From: Zhengitettix transpicula
Lineage: Eukaryota; Arthropoda; Insecta; Orthoptera; Tetrigidae
NCBI GenBank assembly: GCA_037074705.1
Contig: CM073590.1
Coordinates: 161,880,746 to 161,944,745, forward strand
Length of the DNA stretch: 64,000 bases
Direction of reading: 5' to 3'
Part shown: positions 40,740 through 59,375 of the stretch, piece by piece
How positions within the stretch are numbered: the first letter of the stretch is position 1
Layout: each line of letters starts with the position of its first letter
Notes under the pieces: model-generated
Database searches by the model: none
Told to the model about the DNA's origin: nothing
What the model saw: only the letters and a program-made list of their open reading frames with translations
Made by a program: the position numbers and the translations under genes

Positions 40740-42520
40740 CCGCCAAGAAATTTTAAGTGTTTTAACCTTTCATTTTGATTTGTCAAACCTTTAATTATTA
40801 TTGCAAGAGATGACTAGAAATTCTAAGGGGAATCCACTTCTGAGAAGTTTGGAAATCATGCCCACTAAAACTACAAAACCCTATGTCAAACGCACTTAAA
40901 ACAAAATCTCCAATATCTTCATCTCATCTTCATCGATTACCCAACTTTGGTACATCATCTACCATCCTATCAACTACAGGTCTAAAAGAGTTCTAACTTT
41001 ATCTGCTTGCAGTAGTCAAGGGAAATTTATTTACTCAGATTTCCAGCTTTTCTTACATCCATCTTTATAACTACAATTATTTTACCTTCAGTTGTCTGAA
41101 GCCTTTGTTTTACAGTTACTATATGAATGTCAATAACTAAGAAGAGAAAGAAGGTTAATGTCATGTCTTTCAAGTTTGAACATATTAATGCTATGAAGAC
41201 TGTTTGAATGTTGGCTAATTAATTAATCATATAGCTATGAATTATGATTTATTTATTATTCATTATGTTTGTATTGCTTTCAAGCATATCAAATACTGTG
41301 ACACTGTACATAATCAAAGATTTTACTGCCTCACTGAGACATCAGCTGCCTGTGGGGCACTTCAGAGCACAGGAAGTAGTGATTCGAAGTTAAAAGAGTT
41401 TTATAAGCATGGTGATACAGTTGATAATGAAATGACCTAGAAGGCCACTATTGCAGTCTTGATATGAAGAATACAAGTAAAAGAAATATATCCTGCTGAG
41501 CATCAATGTCATTTAGCAGATAGGGAAAGAAACAGGGTCAACCAATAAGGCATGTATGCCTATATTAGAGAGAGAAACATGGGCATATGTGAGAGCAATG
41601 AGAACTGCATGAAGAACAGCAAACGGTCACACAAATTCTGAACACTAAATTAGTTTCTGGTTGCTTTCCCTTCATGTTTACTGGACTGCTTGCTTTTAAG
41701 TTTGTGATTATTAACCAAAGTTTGATATGTGGAGTGTTTATTGAATGCAAACTGGGGAAACAATCAAACTGTGATAGAGGAAGAGTTGTAATAATGATTT
41801 TCGTCTGTAGGCCTATAGTATCAATTATTAATTAGGTCAAAAGAGACTATTAAAAATTATAATTCAATTTAACTTGTTCAAAAACATAAAGAGGGTCTAC
41901 ATAGGAATTGAAACATGTTGAATTAAATTATAATTTTTAAATGTCTTTTTTGACCTCATTAATAGTTTTAAAGAAGAAAACGTAGTCTACTTTGTTAATA
42001 AATATAATTGATTTTACACATTTATAACAGGGCCATATTAACATTAAGCTAAACATAGTTAATGTAGAAATTTTAGATTCCATCTGAACAGTAAATGAAT
42101 TTAATCAGTATTTTATTCATGTAGTAGATAAACATGTGGGTAAAGAAAAATATGTGAAAATAATACAGCTTTAAAACATGCACATAATAATTATAACTGG
42201 TCAATGTAGGCATATTTATCTTCTTCTGATGAAGTAGCGACTAAAAATAGATCACTTAAAACCAAAAATTGTCATCTGGTGTAGATTATGTACCTGTTAT
42301 TATAATCAAGCAGTCTGCAGACTACATCAATGGGCAAAATTTATTTGTAGTGTACAGCTGATGAGGTCCACACTGTGGAACAAATTTAGTGTATTAGAAT
42401 ATTTTTAATATAAATATGTGCAAGAAATCTTTGTTTATAATAAATTCTTAATTGGCTGCTTGGCTATTATATATTAGATGAAAAAACCTTTGGCAAATAC
42501 TTTTATCATTTATTTAAATT
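40740..42520. other. Intergenic between Nipped-B and the tubulin cluster
   Basis: No gene found. A weak inverted pair lies at 41830-41960 (TTAGGTCAAAAGAGAC and its near complement), and CTGATGAAGTAG near 42227 may be another decayed Penelope-type core. Confidence 0.4.
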
Positions 42521-42524
42521 TGGT

Positions 42525-43740
42525 ATTTTCCCAGATGTGCTTCAGATCGCTAGTCACACATTTATTTGGGGTTGAAAATGACAGACCAGTTTCCAATTAT
42601 TGTTTTTGAAAGTTTTAGAAAATATTTTCTATTACAGATGAATATAAATAAATTCTTACCAATAACTGACATGCATTTAGCAAATCAAGTTCAACAAGAA
42701 CTGAAAATTTTGAATATGTAGAAAATGTACATAAAACTTTAGACAAAAAAGAGCCCACATCATGAATCTATTTAGATTTGCTAAAACCATTTGATAAAAT
42801 GAAAATAATTTACGTCTGATAGAAAATAATGAGTAACAAAGATAGCCAATACAGACAAAAAAAAAGGGTAATATAAATACCACACAACGTTTCTGGGATC
42901 CTTGTCCCTTTCGTCAGGTGCTAAGAAGAGCCTAGAGAAACAAACAAAAGCTTTTAGTGTTACCAACTGACCAGGATCCCAGAAACGTTGTGTGGTATTT
43001 ATATTACCCTTTTTTTTGTCTGTATTGGGTATATTTCTTATTCAAAACCATGTGATGTAAATGATCATAACATTCTCTATCAAAAACTGGAAAGAAGATA
43101 AAATAGAAGGATTGTCAACAAATTGTAAGGTTCATAATATAATTATGAATTATTTATGGACATTACTGTGTGTACCAAATTTGTTTCTGATAATATTATC
43201 ATCATACATAGTGTACCAATACATTCAAGTTTGTATCCCATTGTTTTCCTCATATATATATCAAGCAAAAAACAAATAATGGCTCCAATATATTTGCAGA
43301 TGAAATGTTTTTCATTGAAGTCCAACAAAGACAATTGTGAACGAAAATTTCAAATTGGTTACATGCAATCATACTTGTACTTAATGCCAGTAAAACTGTT
43401 TGCAATAATTTCAATCTAGTACAGAATCCAACAAATTAAATATAAATTGTGATGAATAGTAGCCTAACAAAATATATTGAGGATACAAAGTTTCTGGGGC
43501 TGTATATCAAATGTTAAGTATAATATCCAAATAAAATACCTGTGCAATAAATTACCTTTGATATGTTATCTACTTAGAAACCTTCACAAGAGTGCCAGAA
43601 GGTTAAAACTGAGCATATTGTGCTTCATTTTACTCCATTCTGATGCATGGTGCATTTTATTAGTAAAATTCCCCATACTGGAAGTATTTAAAATAAATGC
43701 ATTTCTTGTATATATGCACGTTGACCTCCCCTATGTATAA
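42525..43740 (+). mobile_element. CR1/Jockey-type LINE RT relic, interrupted
   Basis: Plus-strand blocks in changing frames: GIFPDVLQIA, a KTLDKKEPTS/IYLDLLKPFDKM-like palm start (about 42735-42798), DVNDHNILYQKLE (about 43054-43092), then LRNLHKSARRLKLSILCFIL and LLVKFPILEVFK near the C-terminus. Many stops. It is split at 42796-43043 by a hairpin insertion, and its 3' part is included in the duplication with 50035-50700. Confidence 0.65.
42783..43056 (-). mobile_element. Hairpin insertion with 13-bp target duplication
   Basis: AAAACCATTTGAT (42783-42795) and AAAACCATGTGAT (43044-43056) flank 248 bp. Inside, 42850-42900 and 42965-43020 are inverted copies (GGATCCCAGAAACGTTGTGT). On the minus strand CCTGACGAAAGGGACAAGG is followed by ATCCCAGAAACG, a Penelope-type hammerhead-like core. 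Confidence 0.65.
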
Positions 43741-44274
43741 GTACATTTTTATGTATTACACACCCAAAAAGACCAATAAAATGTTATCAGGTAATCTTAC
43801 TTTTTGACAAGTATTGGTTACTTTCAGAACTAAAAATTTCTGGTAAATTACATAAAAGTTTGTGGCAAATATAATGAAAAGCCATTTTTTAAGAAAATAA
43901 AGGGTATTCCATCTTAATACAAAGTTAGTAAATTCTCATCTGCACAGAAATCGGTTACTTCCAAAATTCATATTTTCTTTATCTATACCATATGTGAACC
44001 AAATAAAATAAAATTTGAATAATTTCAGTTACCTTGAAAATAAAATATTAGACATATTTTTCTTAGATAAATAATGAGTTTTTATACCACCCCATTTTAA
44101 AATATCTAACTTTTGGTTTCTCCATTACACACTGTCATTCTCTTAATATAAATATCATTCATGAGACATTTCCTGGGATAATCAGCAACAAAACTTTCAT
44201 CCATTTAATAAAATTGTAACATAGTATATATAGGTTATATTGAATTCAAAGTATGGTAGTAGAAATATACAAAA

Positions 44275-44280
44275 TTTATT
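44275..44280 (-). terminator. Polyadenylation signal of beta-tubulin A
   Basis: AATAAA on the minus strand about 170 bp after the stop codon, in AT-rich 3' flank. Conserved in gene B at 51223-51228. Confidence 0.6.
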
Positions 44281-44452
44281 AAGCAAAAATTAACAAATGT
44301 TTCACTTTACAGTTGTTTCATTAATTCCAGCTGTGAATTGATTTAACTCTTCACTATATTATGCATAAATTAATAATTTTGGAATGTGGATAAAATACAG
44401 CAAGACATATTTAACTCTTAACAGAAACGCTTTCAAAAAATGGAACAAATAT

Positions 44453-47581
<3,129 letters not shown>

Positions 47582-47671
47582 TTTTTACTTGCACTCGGGA
47601 GTACAGCAGAAGACACTAGAACAGTTGATACGTCTGCAGGCAAACAAGAAGGAAAACAACGCCCAGTTCGA

Positions 47672-47700
47672 CCTTTATAGCGGCAGAGATACTGACGTCA
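47672..47700 (-). promoter_or_regulatory. Beta-tubulin A core promoter: TATA-like box and CRE
   Basis: TATAAAGG at 47679-47672 and the full CRE palindrome TGACGTCA at 47693-47700, 91 and 112 bp upstream of the ATG. Between TATA and ATG lies GGGCGTTGTTTTCC, close to a motif in gene C. Confidence 0.7.
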
Positions 47701-47701
47701 C

Positions 47702-48034
47702 CCGTACAGGAACATTACCCCACTCATTCCTAAAAGACTAATTTTTTTAAAGACTTCAAACCTATTTCATTTTAAATATTTGAACGTTATAATAAAAATA
47801 TTTAACTGCCAGTTAAGTATTGCATTCACAATTAATGTTGATATATTTTAACCTAAGCCTTCTTCAGCAGTGGTAAAAATAATTTGGTTTTGTCATGCAT
47901 TTCAGCTAGAACTGTGACCTTGTTTCAGCAATCTGACTTCTAGTTAATTAAAATAGGTATATTGTTCTGTTAGGTTGAATCATCTCTCAGATCTTCATTA
48001 ATTCTTTATAGTAAATATAAGACAAATATTTTTT
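47702..48034. other. Upstream of beta-tubulin A, nothing seen
   Basis: AT-rich sequence beyond the CRE. No further motif claimed. Confidence 0.4.
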
Positions 48035-48844
48035 TCTGCAAAATTCTTCCATAACGCTATTTTACGAAACCTCCTCCCACGTCCTCAATAGCCTGTTTAC
48101 CTAATTAACAATAAAAAAAATTAAAAAAACTTTCCACATCTGTCATCAATCTTAATATTCGATATTTTTCTTGCGTTTACGATATTTCTTGGTGTTAGGA
48201 AATAATAAATACAAATTATGGGAATTTTCCCTTATGTAACAAGTTTATTTTATTTTTAAATAAAGTTATGTATCCTGTAATATGTCATCAATTCACTAGT
48301 TACTACAGAAGAGAGGTAATAGGGAAAAAATTGATTAAAACCAGTTTAACTCGGGTTAAAGTTATTTTTTTAAAAAAAAAATCAGCATAATGATGGTTTA
48401 TATTAATATTATACACTTCTATTTTTAGAAAATTATCTTCGCAAACTTAAATTCTCACAACTATTTAACACGTTGATATTTCAATAAACACAGGAGATAC
48501 GCGTGAACAAAACCGGGGAAAGATACGCAGGTTCAGTTCTGTTTAGCAGACTTTCTGAAAATGTAAAACGATGCATTGGAAATGAATTTCAGATTGATAA
48601 AGTCATCTGGCGGAGAACTGTTTTTATTCTGTTAAATAATATCTACAGGCTAATAATTTGTGATTATATTTTGATGTATTAGTTTATGTAAAACCATCTT
48701 GTCCTACATCCTTTAACCAGGTTATATGGATCAATAAATATACTTCAATCAATCACATATTTCGATGATAATGTTACAGTCGATCGAGATGTGGTGAATT
48801 CAAATGCTTATACAATAACTGTCTAAATTCTTTTATAGAATGTA
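48035..48844 (+). repeat. 0.8 kb tandem duplication, unit 1
   Basis: Starts TCTGCAAAATTCTTCCATAA. Nearly identical to 48845-49651 with a handful of substitutions and single-base length changes in A/T runs. Near its end, AATAAATATACTTCAATCAA and ATCAC look like the short tail repeats of some non-LTR elements. Confidence 0.95.
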
Positions 48845-49651
48845 TCTGCAAAATTCTTCCATAACGCTATTTTACGAAACCTCCTCCCACGTCCTCAATA
48901 GCCTGTTTACCTAATCAACAATAAAAAAAAATTAAAAAAACTTTCCACATCTGTCATCAATCTTAATATTCGATATTTTTCTTGCGTTTACGATATTTCT
49001 TGGTGTTAGGAAATAATAAATACAAATTATGGGAATTTTCCCTTATGTAACAAGTTTATTTTATTTTTAAATAAAGTTATGTATCCTGTAATATGTCATC
49101 AATTCACTAGTTACTACAGAAGAGAGGTAATAGGGAAAAAATTGATTAAAACCAGTTTAACTCGGGTTAAAGTTATTTTTTTTATAAAAAAATCAGTATA
49201 ATGATGGTTTATATTAATATTATACACTTCTATTTTTAGAAAATTATCTTCGCAAACTTAAATTCTCACAACTATTTAACACGTTGATATTTCAATAAAC
49301 ACAGGAGATACGCGTGAACAAAACCGGGGAAAGATACGCAGGTTCAGTTCTGTTTAGCAGACTTTCTGAAAATGTAAAACGATGCATTGGAAATGAATTT
49401 CAGATTGATAAAGTCATCTGGCGGAGAACTGTTTTTATTCTGTTAAATAATATCTACAGGCTAATAATTTGTGATTATATTTTGATGTATTAGTTTATGT
49501 AAAACCATCTTGTCCTCCATCCTTTAACCAGGTTATATGGATCAATAAATATACTTCAATCAATCACATATTTCGATGATAATGTTACAGTCGATCGAGA
49601 TGTGGTGAATTCAAATGCTTATACAATAACTGTCTAAATTCTTTTATAGAA
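48845..49651 (+). repeat. 0.8 kb tandem duplication, unit 2
   Basis: Directly abuts unit 1 head to tail. Offset 810-811 bp. No open frame of note. Confidence 0.95.
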
Positions 49652-50034
49652 TCGGTAGGTTTAATTTCTTTATTGCCATAACAAATGTATCGGTTTCGAC
49701 ACTGCTTTTGAAATCATTATAAAATCGCTTTGAACTCCATTCTTTCAACGTCACGTGCAGCATCAGTTGTTGTTGCTCATTTAAGTAAATAATATATAGT
49801 AAAACTGCTTTTGCAGAGAAATGAGTAAGTTCACATTAATATTGTTCAAACCACTTCAAACGTCCGCTATGGGATACAAAACGTGTGTCTTTATGAATAA
49901 AATATTTTCAGGAGATTAAAAATTTGGTTTATTAACAACGTAGTACCATTACTTAAATTACATCCATCCTCAGTTTTTCTTTCCATGCGTATTTTTATTT
50001 AAGGAGTTGAACAAGGTTTCCAAGAGCTGTGTTC
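49652..50034. other. Intergenic, nothing seen
   Basis: Unique spacer between the tandem duplication and the 2.2 kb duplication. No feature recognised. Confidence 0.4.
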
Positions 50035-51222
50035 ATAAAATAGAAGGATTGTCAACAAATTGTAAGGTTCATAATATAATTATGAATTATTTATGGACAT
50101 TACTGTGTGTACCAAATTTGTTTCTGATAATATTATCATCATACATAGTGTACCAATACATTCAAGTTTGTATCCCATTGTTTTCCTCATATATATATAT
50201 CAAGCAAAAAACAAATAATGGCTCCAATATATTTGCAGATGAAATGTTTTTCATTGAAGTCCAACAAAGACAATTGTGAACGAAAATTTCAAATTGGTTA
50301 CATGCAATCATACTTGTACTTAATGCCAGTAAAACTGTTTGCAATAATTTCAATCTAGTACAGAATCCAACAAATTAAATATAAATTGTGATGAATAGTA
50401 GCCTAACAAAATATATTGAGGATACAAAGTTTCTGGGGCTGTATATTACATTCAAATGTTAAGTATAATATCCAAATAAAATACCTGTGCAATAAATCAC
50501 CTTTGATATGTTATCTACTTAGAAACCTTCACAAGAGTGCCAGAAGGTTAAAACTGAGCATATTGTGCTTCATTTTACTCCATTCTGATGCATGGTGCAT
50601 TTTATTGGTAAAATTCCCCATACTGGAAGTATTTAAAAGAAATGTATTTCTTGTATATATACACGTTGACCTCCCCTATGTATAAGCACATTTTTATGTA
50701 TTACACACCCAAAAAGACCAATAAAATGTTATCAGGTAATCTTACTTTTTGACAAGTATTGGTTACTTTCAGAACTAAAAATTTCTGGTAAATTACATAA
50801 AATAGTTCGTGGCAAATATAATGAAAAACCATTTTTTTAAGAAAATAAAGGGTATTCCATCTTAATACAAAGTTAGTAAATTCTCATCTGCACAGGCATC
50901 AGTTACTTCCAAAATTCATATTTTCTTTATCTATACCATATGTGAACCAAATAAAATAAAATTTGAATAATTTCAGTTACCTTGAAAATAAAATATTAGA
51001 CATATTTTTCTTAGATAAATAATGAGTTTTTATACCACCTCATTTTAAAATATCTAACTTTTGGTTTCTCCATTACACACTGTCATTCTCTTAATATAAA
51101 TAGCATTCATGAGACATTTCCTGGGATAATCAGCAACAAAACTTTCATCCATTTAATAAAATTGTAACATAGTATATATAGGTTATATTGAATTCAAAGT
51201 ATGGTAGTAGAAATATACAAAA

Positions 51223-51228
51223 TTTATT
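51223..51228 (-). terminator. Polyadenylation signal of beta-tubulin B
   Basis: AATAAA on the minus strand at the same place as in gene A, inside the duplicated flank. Confidence 0.6.
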
Positions 51229-51400
51229 AAGCAAAAATTAACAAATGTTTCACTTTACAGTTGTTTCATTAATTCCAGCTGTGAATTGATTTAACTCTTC
51301 ACTATATTATGCATAAATTAATAATTTTGGAATGTGGATAAAATACAGCAAGACATATTTAACTCTTAACAGAAACGCTTTCAAAAAATGGAACAAATAT

Positions 51401-54114
<2,714 letters not shown>

Positions 54115-54200
54115 GATGTCTCGTGAAGGGAGCTCTGCACTGTCACAACAACACGACCGCAGACAGAACTGCAAGTAGCAGAGAAACGCCCCACTGGGCC

Positions 54201-54226
54201 CTTTTAACAGCTTGTCAATGACGTCA
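54201..54226 (-). promoter_or_regulatory. Beta-tubulin B core promoter: weak TATA and CRE
   Basis: TTAAAAGG at about 54206-54201 and TGACGTCA at 54219-54226, 105 bp from the ATG. GGGGCGTTTCTC downstream resembles the A/C motif loosely. Confidence 0.6.
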
Positions 54227-54239
54227 GCGTATTGCGTAA

Positions 54240-55325
54240 GCACAAGAACTGGTCGTGGGTTGGCGTTTAATGCTTACACCTTACAATATAGCATGTAAAT
54301 CTTTTTTAAAATAATATTTTTATATGACGCACTTATAATGTTTTAACTGTACCATCTAGTAAGGCAGACGCAAATATTTCAACGAGTCACTTTTATTGAT
54401 TTCCGCCAATGTAATGCGCAAAGCTACAAAACTCCTTAGACAACAGTAGATTTTGAAAATATGAATAATTATATTCACTAATAGAAGAAACACTTTTAAT
54501 CAAGCTGGATATTCTGAAATCGTTAATTGCTTAGGTATTTTCTGCTATCGGGATTTATTCTATTTTATTATTCGTGCATGTGTAAATGCATTCCTCATTG
54601 GAAGGATAAGTTTCAGATCGCTTTATTTTATCACGATATGGTAGTATTTTATTTTTACATGAACAATGGTTTCTGGGGGTGACGAAATGTATTTTAAAAA
54701 GTATTATGAAAGATTTAAACTCAACCTAAACAACAGCCGAGTACGAAAGTATAACATCATTTTGGATTATTTCTCAGCCATATCGAAAATTTTACAAGCA
54801 TATTTCAAGATTCGTCAAATATTCTCGACCAAAAAAAAATTCTTGGTATTTATAAATAGGAACTATTCTAAAGCTATTTGCATTTGGATATATTACGTTA
54901 GACCATTTTTAAACGTGCCGCCTAATTGATGTGGCGAAAATATCTGAGTGTCGCCGTTCTTTAGATTTAAATTTCGGTTTCACATTACATTAGTACTATT
55001 AATCGTTATATGACTAATACCCTGTACTTTAATGGCAACATTGTGCTCTAAAAACAATTCTGCGTTAAATATGTTTCGTCACTTGGCAAAGTAGCAGTGG
55101 CGTAGCGTGAGTTTCAGCCGTCAGGGGCGTAGGTATTTCGGTATTTAAATCCGAAAGGCTCCGAAATTTACAGATATTCTATAGAAAGAGAAGAAAAAAT
55201 TTGAAAATATGAAAATAAATAGTTCAAATTACAAGATATTATTAATTTTTATTGTGAAATTTTGCCGCCCAGGTGCTGTACGCCAGTGCAAAATACGCTA
55301 TGGTCAAATAAATATATAACATGAT
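54240..55325. other. Intergenic between tubulin B and transposon relics
   Basis: No gene. CAGTGGCGTAGCGTG at about 55098 looks like a transposon-type terminus, but no partner was identified. Confidence 0.35.
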
Positions 55326-55330
55326 GATGT

Positions 55331-55700
55331 ACAGCGTTGTCCAAAAACATGTTACAACGCGTATGTAACTACATATTTTCAATTTTTATTTCGTTATGAA
55401 TACCCGACTTACTTTGGAAGAGAGAAACCAGGTAGCAGGTAGGTGTTTGGGTCACCCTCAGTAGTAAGAATCAAATTTGAGCAATGGTAAAAGAACGCGT
55501 GTATGCTACATGACCTACTGACATTAATGATCTTAAAGAACGCATAACAACTAACGAAACTGTGTGAAATTGCTATGGCCTATGTGGTGAAAAGACTTCC
55601 CACATTGCATTGAGGACCAAGGAGTGCAGTAACTTCATTTGGACTAGAGTAAATAATGTGTGTTATTATGTTATTAAAATAAAAGTCTACTACTACTTAT
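55331..55700 (+). mobile_element. Tc1/mariner-type deletion derivative
   Basis: Starts TACAGCGTTGTCCAAAAACA. Encodes a short N-terminus MNTRLTLEERNQVAGRCLG and, after a break, VKERVYAT and DINDLKERI, which resemble the C-terminus of Tc1/mariner-type transposases. The catalytic centre is absent. Right end not located. Confidence 0.4.
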
Positions 55701-55929
55701 AATATAGATGAAACGAACATTAGACTATTTCCAAATTAGAGCAGAGATGATGACGGTTAGTACTAATTATACATCTTATGGTAGTCGACATTGAAGTAGG
55801 CTATTTAAATAACGCAACATAAAATTTTGGCTGGCGCTAGTAGCCAATTTGTAGTCATTAAATATAATTAGTAAATTATGTTTCACTGTGGGAGAACAGA
55901 AACTTGATCAGATAATGATTTATCATGAG

Positions 55930-56900
55930 TATAAGCTAAAATTCGCTGGGTTTTTTATAGTAAAAAAAACCACATATTTTTTCCATAGAAAGCAAAGAAA
56001 CATTTAAATCAAAATACCGGCCCTCACTAGTTACCCATTTTTTCCATCTCGGGCAGTTTGTGAATAACGCGCATATATCAAGACATTTTCGGACGTCTTC
56101 GTAAGAATCGATCGAAGTGCTGCTCAGCAAGCGCGTAGCTTATCGACGTCGGAAGGGCCCAGGGTCTAGCGAATAAGTGGCAACTACTAGTTCAGTGACT
56201 CCAAGTAGTTTCGGACCATTGTTGACGTGTGCGATGGAGCGTTGTCGCGGAGGAAAATCAGCTTGCCATGTATTTGCTGATAATCCAGCCTTTTTTTTTT
56301 ACGCAGATCACGGAGCAATTTTAACTGTTGTTGGTGGTAGCGGTGGGCATTGAATTGACAGTTTCAGCATGTTCGAACAGTTCATAGTAGACGATACCAT
56401 TCTGATCCCACCAAACGCACAGCACCGTGTTCCGTTCGAAGCGAACGAACGATGCTGGTCTTGCGGACGATGCTAATGTTCGGCCAGGATCAACCCACGA
56501 GTTCTTGCGTTTAGGATTCTCGAAATATATCTACTTATCATCGCCAGCCACAATCTGACGTAGAAACGACTTTATTTTTGTCTGGCGAGAAATATTTCGC
56601 GTGTGTTTCGGTGTCGCTCCATCTGCCTAGTCTTCAATTCATGCGGCACCCATTTTTCGATCCTTTGAACATTTCCCATGGCACGTAGGCGCATGGAAAT
56701 GGCTGGTTGAGTAACACCCAATTATCCGGCAAGAATTTTTTTTTGTCATAGGGTATTTCCTCGTCCAAAAGAGTCTGTAATTGATGTTCCTAAATCTTCC
56801 TGGGGCGATTTTCACGCTTCTTGTCGCTAAGGTCAAAATTGCCGTCTATGAACCGACGAAATCAATCTTAGGACGTTGTTTCCGATAAAGAACTGTCGCC
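55930..56900 (-). pseudogene. Tc1/mariner superfamily transposase relic
   Basis: Minus-strand fragments: FLRDNAPSHTST-type second catalytic block near 56215-56260, a broken DLAPSD-like region near 56150, and a C-terminus with DSYEDVRKCLDICALF and WKKWVTSEGRYFD (56110-56000). Full of frame changes. The first catalytic block region (56380-56560) is decayed. Confidence 0.65.
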
Positions 56901-57289
56901 ATAGGCTTCCACAACATTTGATGCAGAAAAGCAGAGCTTCCCACTTATTATCTTTATTTTTGCAAAAACAAGATTATCAAAGAAAAATGTATGTTGTGTG
57001 AAATTGATTAATGACAGATGACAAACTCGTAAAAAATGGAATAGTATGTCCATAGCTTAATATGAGCACTAATGACATTTGTGAACAAACAGCGAATTTA
57101 AGCTTATACAACTGGTATTTTAGGTTAAGAAAATTATTATCGGGGAAAATGTCATGCATAATATTTATCACTTTGGCGCAAATATAAGAATTGTGGAAGT
57201 GTTTCCCTCTCGTCGACGTTCGTCATGCTTCTCTTCCGCTCAATCCTGAGTACTATACTTCCCCACAACCCAGATAAGCCATACAAAAG

Positions 57290-58599
57290 TACCACTATGA
57301 TCAAAAAGTAAGGTGAAATTGCCATTTAAAACTCCCGGGTATTAGGAAGGCAGGTAATTTTTTTCTTAGGTTGGTAGGGCTGCCTATAATATTTGCCAAG
57401 CGTCTGTTTGTTAAAAGGTTTAATTTTCTCCGAGTTACACGTGTTTTTGTAAACAACCAAAGGTGAATTTTTCGATTTTTGCAATGGGTGATATTGTTAA
57501 GCAAAGAACTTGCATCAAATTTTGTTTGCGGAACGAATATTCTTGTGCGGACACGTTGAAAATGTTGCGGAAGGCCTTTGGTAATCAAACTATGGCACAA
57601 AATATATACGTGGTACAACGAGTTCAAAGAGGGCCGAGTACGCGTTGAAGACGAACCGCGCTCTGGACGACCATCAACGTCTACCGACGAGGGCCACGTC
57701 CAAAAGATCAAAGATTTGGTGCTTGAAAATCGTCGATGGACGATTAGAGATCTCGCTGATAGTGTTGGAATATCATTTGGCTTAGCCCAAACCATTTTGA
57801 AGAATGTTTTGTGTCTCAAACGCGTCATGTCTCGATTGGTGCCAAAATCGCTCAATTTTTTGGAAAAAAAACGTCGCGTTGATGTGTGTGAAACTTTGCT
57901 GTCTGACTATCAGGACCACTTGAAATGCATCATTACTGGAGACGAGACTTGGATTTACACATACGACCCTGAAACCACCGACCAATCCAGCGAATATCTT
58001 ACAAAAGGTGAAGCAAGAACGAAAAGACCAAGGCAAAGTCGATCGAAAATCAAGGCCATGGTGACAGTTTTCTTTGATTATCGTGGTGTGGTGCACTATG
58101 AATTCCTTCCGCCGGGCCAAACTGTCAACAAAGAATATTATTTGAGCGTTATGCGTCGTTTTCGTGAAGCTATTCGTCTGAAACGGCCGGAATTATGGGC
58201 GAACAACTCTTGGTTCCTTCATCACGTTAATGCACCATGTCATACTGCATTGGTTCTTCGCGACTTCTTTTGCCAAAACCTCGACTCATATCGTTCCGCA
58301 CCCACCGTATTCGTCTGATTTGGCTCCCTGCAACTTGTGGCTATTCAGCAAACTCAAAAGGCCAATGCGGGGCCGCCGTTTTGACACGATTGAGGAGATA
58401 AAAACCGAATCAAAGTAGGTTTTAAAGGCTATACCGGAAAAAGACTATTCCGACTGTTTCGAGGACTGGAAAAAGCGTTGGAAAAAGTGCGTTTTATCGG
58501 ACGGTGATTACTTTGAAGGGGATGAAATTGATTTGGAAGAATAAATAAAGAATTTGTATTTGATAAATAAATTCACCTTACTTTTTGTTCACAGTGGTA
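57290..58599 (+). mobile_element. mariner transposon (1306 bp), complete ends, dead transposase
   Basis: TA at 57290-57291 and 58598-58599. Terminal inverted repeats CCACTATGATCAAAAAGTAA and, from the right, CCACTGTGAACAAAAAGTAA, continuing GGTGAA on both sides. Contains one transposase relic (57485-58544). A textbook mariner layout. Confidence 0.95.
57485..58544 (+). pseudogene. mariner transposase with frameshifts and lost catalytic Asp
   Basis: N-terminal helix-turn-helix region (MGDIVKQRTCIKFCLRNEYS), frameshift near 57590, then WYNEFKEGR, EPRSGRPS, TIRDLADSVG, GDETWIYTYDPE (first Asp intact). The second catalytic block reads HHVNAPCH, with Val for the Asp of the usual HxDNAPxH. Frameshift near 58275, then YSSDLAPCN (third Asp). 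A TAG at 58417 and further frame to SDGDYFEGDEIDLEE. Cannot encode active transposase. Confidence 0.92.
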
Positions 58600-58711
58600 T
58601 GTCTCCAACGGTTATAGAAGTAAGAGGAAATATGTTCTCAGTAAATCACTGTATTCTTGCTTAACTCGAAATTAGACAATAATATACCAAATTTATATTG
58701 GCCTACATAGA

Positions 58712-59375
58712 TTCTGTGGCGGCTGGTACAATTGTTCATAAGTAAATATATGAAAAATTAATTTTACGAACCTTCATAAAAATTGTGTTATAACAGTGAT
58801 ACCTTACTCTACCCTTCGATATGGAATACTTTAAACAGTCCGCCCTGTGCCTCACTCGTTCCCAGCTGATAATGTCTGTTACTCACTGCTTTAGTACAAG
58901 ATTTCTGTCTACGATAAGAAATGCGCTTTATTCTGTTGCACCTCCGTAACAGCCTATTATTTGTGCTACGTTCCTGACAACGTAGGGCCGTGGCGTGCAA
59001 TGACACTGAGAGGCGGCAGTATAAGTAACAAAATTCAAATAAATTTGAACTATTCAGTGTTTATCAATTATATTTTAAAGCAGTTTACGTTTCCAAAATA
59101 AAACTAATATTCGTACATTTTCGGTAATATTTAAAGAAATCAGGATCAAAGATTATTTTATTATTATAAAGAATACATCATCTTGCGAAAATCTATTGCA
59201 TGATCCTGCATACAATATTGACACCGTCAAGCATGGCTAGTTCCATAAATTAACTTTATTTCAAGTATTCACGAAGAAAAAACACACTCGGGTCAATTTG
59301 GTGATAAATTATTCCGCTTTTAAAAATTACACACTATTGGAAATTATGTAGACAGAATTAGAAATATAGAATATT
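58712..59375 (+). repeat. Dispersed repeat shared with 9702-10145
   Basis: Starts GTGGCGGCTGGT and shares GAACCTTCATA, AAATAAATTTGAACTA, GTACATTTTCGGTAAT and ATTATGTAGACAGAATTAGA with the left copy, plus about 200 bp extra. No coding frame recognised. Confidence 0.6.

Noticed and set aside
43143..43419. Frames repeated at 50007-50353 as a conserved gene pair
   Set aside because: Their conservation comes from the recent 2.2 kb duplication. The sequence is a stop-ridden LINE relic.
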